38,270 bases of DNA from Lachnospiraceae bacterium (GTDB lineage Bacteria > Bacillota > Clostridia > Lachnospirales > Lachnospiraceae): contig JAEEGQ010000076.1 of assembly GCA_016280395.1 (NCBI GenBank), positions 1-38,270 of the forward strand, read 5' to 3'. The translations under genes were made by a program, and so were the position numbers. The notes under the pieces were generated by a model. The model was not told the DNA's origin, did not search any database, and saw nothing but the letters and a program-made list of their open reading frames with translations. Shown here in pieces: positions 14,670-20,837 of the stretch (within the stretch, counting starts at the first letter, position 1; each line of letters begins with the position of its first letter).

Positions 14670-15940
14670 TCCCCGGATCACTCACAGAAAGAGCCGAAAG
14701 GCTTGAAGAATATTACAGCATCCATTTCCCGGCGCTTTCGGGAATGGTGAAGCAGTGCTTTTTAAATACAATCGAGACTACGGTAAAGAAACTTCCCGAC
14801 GGATCCTATTTCGTGATCACGGGAGACATCCCCGCAATGTGGCTCAGAGACTCGTCGGCGCAGGTACGCCCTTATGTGAAATATGCGAAAAACGATCCGG
14901 AGCTTAGAGAGATACTTGAGAGCGTAATCGAAAAACAGGCACGTTTTGTGCTGATCGACCCTTATGCCAATGCATTTAACGAGTCCTGCAACAACGAAGG
15001 CCATACGGACGACGATACAAAGCAGAACGGAAATGTGTTTGAGAGGAAATACGAGGTGGATTCCCTGTGCGCTCCCGCTTATCTGGCATACAGATATTTT
15101 AAGGAGACGGGGAGCAGGAACATTTTTACAAAGGCATTTCATGAGATGATGCTGACAGTCCTCAAGGTATTTACCGATGAGCAGAGGCACGCGGGATCGG
15201 AATACTATTTCAGGCGTTACAACTGCCCGAAGACCGACACACTGCCAAACGGAGGCCTCGGAAGACCTGTGAACTACACGGGGATGACATGGTCGGGATT
15301 CCGTCCTTCCGACGACAGATGCATCTTCGGCTATCTCATCCCCTCAAACATGATGGCCGTGAAAGCTTTGGGATATATGTCGGAGCTTCTGAGAGAAGGC
15401 TATAACGACATAAAGAATGCGGAAAAATGCGAGCTTCTGGCCGAGGATATCGAAGAAGGCATTAAGCTCTACGGCATCGTGGATCACAACAGGTTCGGAA
15501 AGATGTACGCATATGAGACGGACGGCTACGGAAATCATATCCTGATGGATGACGCAAATTCGCCGAGCCTCCTCTCAATGCCCTACATAGGCTATTGTTC
15601 AAAGGATGACGTGCTGTACAGGAATACGAGAAACTATGTTCTGTCCGCGGACAATCCTTACTACAAAGAGGGCAAAGAGGCAAAAGGCGTCGGAAGCCCG
15701 CACACGCCCGAGGGCTACATATGGCATATCGGCATAGTGATGCAGGCTCTTACAAGCACAGACAGAGACGAGATCATGAACTGCCTTGACATGTTGTCAA
15801 GAACACACGCGGGAACAAATTACATGCATGAATCGTTCGATCCGGACGATCCGGAACGCTTCACCCGCCCCTGGTTCGCATGGGCCAATACCCTTTTTGC
15901 GGAATTGCTGGACGATCTCATGGAAAAAGACTTCTTTTAA
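14666..15940 (+). CDS. GH125 exo-alpha-1,6-mannosidase
   Basis: 424 residues, the same size as characterised GH125 enzymes from Clostridium perfringens and Streptococcus pneumoniae. Conserved blocks are TGDIPAMWLRDSSAQVRPY, ERKYEVDSLCAPAYLAYRYF, GMTWSGFRPSDDRCIFGY, GSPHTPEGYIWHIGI and RPWFAWANTLFAELL. The catalytic acid is one of D216/D217 in RPSDD and the base is probably E389 in MHESF, judged by similarity to the known enzyme. GH125 removes terminal alpha-1,6-mannose with inversion. There is no signal peptide, so it is cytoplasmic. The ATG overlaps the TGA of the GH38 gene and has AGGAGG upstream. Together with GH76 on the surface this gives complete handling of an alpha-1,6 backbone. Confidence 0.96.
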   Translation: MIPGSLTERAERLEEYYSIHFPALSGMVKQCFLNTIETTVKKLPDGSYFVITGDIPAMWLRDSSAQVRPYVKYAKNDPELREILESVIEKQARFVLIDPYANAFNESCNNEGHTDDDTKQNGNVFERKYEVDSLCAPAYLAYRYFKETGSRNIFTKAFHEMMLTVLKVFTDEQRHAGSEYYFRRYNCPKTDTLPNGGLGRPVNYTGMTWSGFRPSDDRCIFGYLIPSNMMAVKALGYMSELLREGYNDIKNAEKCELLAEDIEEGIKLYGIVDHNRFGKMYAYETDGYGNHILMDDANSPSLLSMPYIGYCSKDDVLYRNTRNYVLSADNPYYKEGKEAKGVGSPHTPEGYIWHIGIVMQALTSTDRDEIMNCLDMLSRTHAGTNYMHESFDPDDPERFTRPWFAWANTLFAELLDDLMEKDFF

Positions 15941-15956
15941 AGAGAACTGCACAATT

Positions 15957-15982
15957 CCTTGACCGCTTGCAACAAGGTTTTT
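15957..15982 (+). terminator. Weak terminator candidate after the GH125 gene
   Basis: CCTTG (15957-15961) pairs with CAAGG (15973-15977) followed by five T. The stem is short. Immediately after it, GTTTTTGT (15977-15984) can pair with ACAAAAAC (15994-16001), and GGAGGCCTCC (16015-16024) is a perfect palindrome. The 194-bp gap clearly holds several fold-back structures, but none is a textbook terminator, so read-through into the next operon is possible. Confidence 0.35.
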
Positions 15983-16059
15983 GTCTATTTTCTACAAAAA
16001 CGGTTTCATAAATCGGAGGCCTCCTTGGAAAAAATATACAAAAACATATCAAAAATGTA

Positions 16060-16088
16060 TTGACATATCATTCAAAAGAATATATCAT
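16060..16088 (+). promoter_or_regulatory. Sigma-A promoter of the large transport operon
   Basis: Perfect TTGACA (16060-16065), 17 bp, then TATCAT (16083-16088) as the -10. The -10 is part of the left arm of the inverted repeat at 16081-16106, and transcription would start inside that repeat. The operon reads from 16135 to 34652 with only one clear internal termination signal. Confidence 0.78.
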
Positions 16089-16106
16089 ATAGACATAAAT
16101 GATATA
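16081..16106. promoter_or_regulatory. 26-bp inverted-repeat operator with flanking extra half-sites
   Basis: TATATCAT (16081-16088), 10 bp, ATGATATA (16099-16106): arms and spacing identical to 3103-3128. Left-type half-sites repeat nearby in direct orientation: CATATCAA (16045-16052), CATATCAT (16064-16071) and CATATCGA (16112-16119), spaced by 17-19 bp before the main site. This points to cooperative binding by one or more dimers across the promoter. The GntR-LacI protein is the best candidate binder because the same site covers its own promoter. Confidence 0.72.
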
Positions 16107-16134
16107 TCAAGCATATCGATTGAGGTAGATGATA

Positions 16135-17736
16135 ATGCGGGATTCAAAAAAGATACTGCTTACCCTGGGCGCGGCCGCTCTGATAGCCATGGCGGGCTGC
16201 ACCGCAGGCAGGGGAAGCGGAGGCTCGGCGGAGCCTGTCACGACCAAGCCTGTCGAAACAGCGGCACCCACCGCCGAGGCAGTGACACCCACCGCAACGC
16301 ACACACCCACACCTGCGGTAACGGCGACAAAGAAACCTGAAAGCGAGGACAACAACTTGAAAAAAGGGACCATCGAAGAAGCGGCTTACGAAAGCTTTTC
16401 GAGTTTCATAGATCAGTACTATTTCAAGAGCAAGATCGAAGATTACGGAGTGTTCAAAAAGCTGAATTTCTGGGATCAGGCCGAGATCTATGAGATAGTG
16501 ATCGACGCATATGAGCATACGGGAGACGAAAGATATCTTAACATGATCCGCGAGCTCTTTCAGGGCTTCACCAAGCTGCACGGCGAGGATTTCTCCTGGA
16601 ATGAATACAACGACGACATCATGTGGATCACGATCGCCTTCACGAGAGCCTACAGAGACACAGGAGACAAGGCCTTCCTTGATTCTGCGGTAAGACATTT
16701 CGATCTTGTGTGGGAAAGAGGCTGGAGTGAGGATCTTGGCGGCGGCATCTTCTGGAGGATCGAAAATACCACAAAGAATGCCTGCATCAACTGCCCCGCG
16801 GCCATCGCTGCATGTCTTCTCGCGGAGGAGACTCATGACGACTCTTACTATGAAAAAGCCGTGATGATCATGGACTGGGTGGTTGAGAACATATATGAGA
16901 CAAAGACCGGCAGAGTCTATGATGCCTATGAAATGAACGGCAAAAAAAATCCATGGGCTTCGACCTACAACCAGGGTACCTTTATAGGCGCGAACACACT
17001 GCTTTATCTTCATACCGGAGACGGAAAATATCTTTCACAGGCAAGAAGAGCTTCGGACTACACCATTGAAAACATGTATGACGGCAAAGTCATGGACAAC
17101 GAAGCAAACAGCGGGGATCTGGTAGGGTTTAAAGGAATACTTGCCAGATGGATGTATGCTTTTGCGGTCGACTGCGACCAGCCCGATGTTATGGAATGGA
17201 TGAAGATGAACGCTGAGGTTGGGTGGAGCAACAGAAACTCAAAAGGGATAGCGGCGACCACCTGGAACACAAAGACCTCGGAAAGCTCGGAGATCATACC
17301 CTTCAGCGCATCGACCATCGTTTCGGCGCTGAACAATGTAAACAATGAGTGCAGGACCGGCTTTAAAGCGGAGAAGGGTATAAAAGCCACAGACTTCACA
17401 CGCTGCGGAAAAGTCATCGTGACAAAGACCGACGCAGTGCATGTAAAGGCCGACGCCGACAATGCGTTTCTCGAGTATTCGCACGTCACGTTTCCGGACA
17501 GCTGCAAAAAGACAGTGATAAAGGCAAAGACCGAAAAGCCGGTAAAGGTCGAGATAAGGATCGGATCGCCTGACGGACAGCTTATTTCCACAGGTACGAT
17601 CGAAAAGAGCGCAAACGGGGAATTTTATGAGACTACCCTTGAAAATGAGGCGCTGAACGGCACACAGAAGATATACATCGTCTTCCCTGACGGCGGGAGC
17701 GAACTGGATATCTCTATGATCAATTTTGCTTCTTGA
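16135..17736 (+). CDS. GH76 endo-alpha-1,6-mannanase lipoprotein with C-terminal beta-sandwich module
   Basis: 533 residues. Lipoprotein signal with lipobox MAGC (Cys22), a Thr/Pro/Ala linker to about residue 70, a GH76 alpha/alpha barrel, then an extra module from about 410 to the end. The catalytic pair is D160-D161 in YNDDIMW, a variant of the usual DDNAW with Ile-Met in place of Asn-Ala. STYNQGTFIGANTLLYLHTGD is another clear GH76 segment. The C-terminal module (LEYSHVTFPDSC, VKVEIRIGSPDG, DISMINFAS) resembles a CBM6/CBM36-type sandwich like those of the next protein. I chose the ATG at 16135, 9 bp after GAGG; an ATG at 16129 is only 3 bp away. It is the first gene of the transport operon and would cut mannan at the cell surface. 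A small hairpin (17736-17751) covers its stop codon. Confidence 0.9.
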   Translation: MRDSKKILLTLGAAALIAMAGCTAGRGSGGSAEPVTTKPVETAAPTAEAVTPTATHTPTPAVTATKKPESEDNNLKKGTIEEAAYESFSSFIDQYYFKSKIEDYGVFKKLNFWDQAEIYEIVIDAYEHTGDERYLNMIRELFQGFTKLHGEDFSWNEYNDDIMWITIAFTRAYRDTGDKAFLDSAVRHFDLVWERGWSEDLGGGIFWRIENTTKNACINCPAAIAACLLAEETHDDSYYEKAVMIMDWVVENIYETKTGRVYDAYEMNGKKNPWASTYNQGTFIGANTLLYLHTGDGKYLSQARRASDYTIENMYDGKVMDNEANSGDLVGFKGILARWMYAFAVDCDQPDVMEWMKMNAEVGWSNRNSKGIAATTWNTKTSESSEIIPFSASTIVSALNNVNNECRTGFKAEKGIKATDFTRCGKVIVTKTDAVHVKADADNAFLEYSHVTFPDSCKKTVIKAKTEKPVKVEIRIGSPDGQLISTGTIEKSANGEFYETTLENEALNGTQKIYIVFPDGGSELDISMINFAS

Positions 17737-17781
17737 TATCCTGCGGGATATTTAGAAAGAAATAAAAAAGGAGACACGATT

Positions 17782-19239
17782 ATGAGGAGAAGATTTTTAT
17801 GTTACATGCTCGTAGCTGCTTTATCTTTATCATTTGCGGCATGTACAAAAGAGGGACAGAATGCGGATGTACCTGCGACTGAGGCTCCTGCACCGACAGA
17901 AGCACCCAAGACACAGGAAGAGACACCTGCGCCCACACCCACTGAGGAACCCAAGGCAGAGCCCACAGCAGCGCCCACGGAGGCACCTGCGGAAACAAAG
18001 CCCGAGGTCCAGGATGCGGCAGGAAGGATCGAGTTTGAAAACTTCACAGAGTCCGATAAGGTTGGCACGGAAGGCTCCAAGGAAGACGACACAGAGGTGC
18101 TTGCGGGACTTAATACAAGCGGCTATACCGCATACAACATCGATCTCGGAGACGGCGGATATGAGCAGATCGCAGTACGTTACGCTTCCGACACGGCAGG
18201 CGGAAAGATCGAGATCCGTTATACAGCTCCCGACGGAGATCTTGTAGGAACCATCGAGCTTCCCGGAACGGGCGGCTGGGACAAATATCAGACCGTCACT
18301 GCTGACATCCCCAATTTAAAGGATTTCGGCCGCAAAAAGCTTCTCTATTTCGTTTTTTCGGGTGACGGATATCTCTACAACCTCAACTGGTTCCAGCTTT
18401 TCAAGGTTGCTGACGGAAGCGGCCAGGTAGAGTTTGAAAACTATGTTGAAGCCATCCCCGGCATCGTTATCGACAATGCATCCGATGGAGAAGGCGCACA
18501 GAACATCGGCGGCATCAAGAACGACTACTGGACACTTTACAAGCTCAATTTCGGCGAAGGCGGCTTTGAGCAGATCGCTGTAAGAGCATCTTCCGCAACC
18601 GCAGGCGGCAGCTTTGAGATCCGTCTCGGAAGCCTTGACAACGCACCTGTAGGAAAGTTCAACCTTCCCGGTACCGGTGACTGGAACAACTGGGACACCT
18701 ACTACTTTGACGTACCTGAATTCAAGGAGATCTCAGGGGTACAGGATGTATACATGGTATACAACGACGGCGGCGACTGGCTCTACAACCTCAACTGGTT
18801 CCGCTTCTACAAGGCAGCGCTTGACGTTTCCAAGAGAGTGGAAGCAGAGGATTTCATCGAATCCACAGTTGTTTCCGAGCCTTGCGGAGCAGACGGCACA
18901 AATAACATCGGCGGCGTCACACCCGGCACTTATGCGGCATACCAGCTCGACTTCGGCGAAGGCGGCTACAACAAGCTCAAAGTAAGAGCTTCGAGCCCTA
19001 TGTCAGGCGGCGAGATCATCATGCACAAGGATTCACTTGACGGTGAAGTCGTATGCAAGGTAGCCATCGGAAACAAAGACGTTTACGGCGGCGACTGGTC
19101 CAATTACGGCGACTGGGATTTTGAGACTCCCGAGCTCGCAGCCCTTACAGGTAAGCAGATACTGTTCTTCGAATTCAACAATTCTCCTGAGAACAGCAGC
19201 CACCTTTTCAACATCAACTGGTATGAATTCACCAAGTAA
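17782..19239 (+). CDS. Surface lipoprotein with three CBM6-like carbohydrate-binding modules
   Basis: 485 residues with no catalytic domain. Signal peptide ends at Cys21 (FAAC), followed by an acidic Pro/Thr/Glu linker to about residue 78. Three tandem modules of about 130 residues follow: about 81-209, 214-345 and 351-485. Each repeats the same landmarks: a start like (V/I)EFENF or VEAEDF, GGYEQIAVRYAS / GGFEQIAVRASS / GGYNKLKVRASS near the middle, and a closing YNLNWFQLF / YNLNWFRFY / FNINWYEF. This is the CBM6/CBM36 beta-sandwich pattern, which binds glycans. It sits between a mannanase and a solute-binding protein with strong AAGGAGA upstream. I infer that it holds the polysaccharide or its fragments at the surface, playing a part like that of SusD/SusE proteins in Bacteroidetes. 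Module 3 is the most divergent. Confidence 0.85.
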   Translation: MRRRFLCYMLVAALSLSFAACTKEGQNADVPATEAPAPTEAPKTQEETPAPTPTEEPKAEPTAAPTEAPAETKPEVQDAAGRIEFENFTESDKVGTEGSKEDDTEVLAGLNTSGYTAYNIDLGDGGYEQIAVRYASDTAGGKIEIRYTAPDGDLVGTIELPGTGGWDKYQTVTADIPNLKDFGRKKLLYFVFSGDGYLYNLNWFQLFKVADGSGQVEFENYVEAIPGIVIDNASDGEGAQNIGGIKNDYWTLYKLNFGEGGFEQIAVRASSATAGGSFEIRLGSLDNAPVGKFNLPGTGDWNNWDTYYFDVPEFKEISGVQDVYMVYNDGGDWLYNLNWFRFYKAALDVSKRVEAEDFIESTVVSEPCGADGTNNIGGVTPGTYAAYQLDFGEGGYNKLKVRASSPMSGGEIIMHKDSLDGEVVCKVAIGNKDVYGGDWSNYGDWDFETPELAALTGKQILFFEFNNSPENSSHLFNINWYEFTK

Positions 19240-19261
19240 TGACCAATAAGGGAGAATAGAA

Positions 19262-20749
19262 ATGAGATTTAAAAAAGCACTTGCAATTTTACTGGCGCTC
19301 TCTGTGATCGCAGGCTCGTTTGCGGCCTGCGGAGGGGAGAAAGAAAAAGATACTCCCGCCGGTAACCCCGGACAGGAACAGACCGACAACAACGATCAGA
19401 AGACTCCGACAGCAGAGCCTACCGAAGAGCCCAAGGAAGAAAAGTATCCCTTTGAAGTGGTTGACCTTGACGGATATGTCTTCACGGTAGCCGACAACAA
19501 CACCAACAGATGGTTCCCCGAAGAAGGCAGCTCAGAAAGAGCAAATGCCATCATCGCGAGAGTGAACAAAGTTCAGGAACTGTTTAACTGCAAAATAGAG
19601 GTAAAGCCTTACGGTGAATCCGAGTTTGCAAATGCCGTTACGGCAGGTGAGGACTACGCGGACATCATCGTCTGCGAGACATGGAACCTCGGCCGTCACA
19701 TCAAGGCGAAAAGAGTGGTTGACCTTGCATCCCTTAACGGGCTCAATCTCAATGCAGACTACTGGACAAGGTACAACAACACAAACCTCCTTTCCTACCA
19801 GGGCAAGGTATACGGCGTTGCGGCTCCTTTCGCATCACAGATGGACGAGATATTCCTCATGTTCTTCAACAAGAACATCATCGAGGAGCTGAACCTTGAA
19901 AGCCCTTACGATCTTTACGCAAGAGACGAATGGACATTCTCCAAGTTCCTTGAATATGTAAAGGCCGCAAAGAAGGACCTTAACGGTGACGGAATGTTTG
20001 ACGAGAACGACAGATACGGCTTCTCCTGCGGTCACAACTGGGATACACCTGTCGTTATGTATCTTGCTTCCGGAAACCAGTTTTACAGAGAGAACAGCGA
20101 CGGATCGATCGAGTTCCAGTTAAACACCACCGATGCTTTCAAGGCTGTAAAGCAGGTAAAGGAAATGCTCAATCCCGGAGACACCTTCTGGCCCAAGCCC
20201 GAAGGAGCCGAGATGAACGCATATGTTCAGGCATTTACCGAAGGAAAGGCACTTTTCTACACCTACTCAAGAGGAAGAGGCGTTGCCGACGCGATCTATG
20301 ACATGCAGGATGATTTCGGCATCGTTCCGATCCCCAGAGGAGACAATGCTCCCACTTACCGCTGCTGGGTAAGTCATGACGCTCCCAGCATGTCGATCCC
20401 TTCGACCAACAAGAACATCGACAAGACAGTAAAGATCCTCGAAGCTCTGGCTTACTTTGCGCAGGACGAGAACGAGATAGAGCTTGACGAATTCTGCACA
20501 AAGCTCAGAGACGACAGATCTGCTGAGATCTTAAGAGAAATGCCCAAATATGCACATTCAGACCTTGCTTTCATCGGTCAGCAGTGCGCAGGCGGCTTCT
20601 ATGCGGCACTCAATGCGGTGGTGAACGTAACCTTTGCACAGAGAGAAAAGGAGATAGCTTCCACCGTTGCGGGAATAGAACTTGAAGTAGAAGACGGTAT
20701 TCAGGAATTCATTGACATCATGTTAGGAAAGACCGGATCCGAAGAGTAA
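19262..20749 (+). CDS. CUT1-type ABC transporter solute-binding lipoprotein
   Basis: 495 residues. Lipoprotein signal ending at Cys23 (SFAAC), a 30-residue Thr/Glu/Pro linker, then a family 1 extracellular solute-binding fold: ANAIIARVNKVQELFNCKIEV, DYADIIVCETWNLG, VYGVAAPFAS, EMPKYAHSD. A loop with D239, N241, D243, D247 and D250 (DLNGDGMFDEND) has the pattern of an EF-hand-like calcium site, common in this subfamily. It would deliver oligosaccharides to a MalF/MalG pair encoded downstream. It lies 22 bp after the CBM gene with AGGGAG upstream and is followed by a strong hairpin, which may let it be made in excess over the membrane parts, as is usual for binding proteins. The sugar is inferred to be manno-oligosaccharide from context. 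Confidence 0.93.
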   Translation: MRFKKALAILLALSVIAGSFAACGGEKEKDTPAGNPGQEQTDNNDQKTPTAEPTEEPKEEKYPFEVVDLDGYVFTVADNNTNRWFPEEGSSERANAIIARVNKVQELFNCKIEVKPYGESEFANAVTAGEDYADIIVCETWNLGRHIKAKRVVDLASLNGLNLNADYWTRYNNTNLLSYQGKVYGVAAPFASQMDEIFLMFFNKNIIEELNLESPYDLYARDEWTFSKFLEYVKAAKKDLNGDGMFDENDRYGFSCGHNWDTPVVMYLASGNQFYRENSDGSIEFQLNTTDAFKAVKQVKEMLNPGDTFWPKPEGAEMNAYVQAFTEGKALFYTYSRGRGVADAIYDMQDDFGIVPIPRGDNAPTYRCWVSHDAPSMSIPSTNKNIDKTVKILEALAYFAQDENEIELDEFCTKLRDDRSAEILREMPKYAHSDLAFIGQQCAGGFYAALNAVVNVTFAQREKEIASTVAGIELEVEDGIQEFIDIMLGKTGSEE

Positions 20750-20769
20750 ACAAATTCGATTCCTATCAT

Positions 20770-20823
20770 AAATGGGTACAAAGCCTGGCACATACAGACC
20801 ACCGTTTTGTACCCATTTTTATT
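20770..20823 (+). terminator. Intra-operon hairpin, probable partial terminator
   Basis: AAATGGGTACAAA (20770-20782) pairs perfectly with TTTGTACCCATTT (20806-20818), 13 bp around a 23-nt loop, then TTATTT. It lies 20 bp after the solute-binding gene and ends just before the AGGAGGGG ribosome binding site of the next gene. Partial termination or 3'-end protection would raise the solute-binding protein relative to the permeases. The wide loop and interrupted U tract suggest incomplete termination. Confidence 0.6.
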
Positions 20824-20837
20824 TCAGGAGGGGTTTA

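Noticed and set aside
15981-16340. 119-codon plus-strand open frame across the promoter of the large operon
   Set aside because: It spans the TTGACA promoter and operator and continues in a wrong frame through the GH76 lipoprotein linker; the Thr/Pro codons there create His/Arg-rich shadows.
17880-18000. Short near-repeats such as GCACCTGCGCCCACACC-like units, considered as tandem repeat or CRISPR
   Set aside because: They encode the Pro/Thr/Glu/Ala linker of a lipoprotein; units are irregular, in frame, and similar linkers occur in three other lipoproteins here.
20772-20837. Upstream start for the solute-binding fusion
   Set aside because: These codons form the loop and arms of the intra-operon hairpin; the ATG at 20838 has AGGAGGGG and directly precedes the membrane helix.
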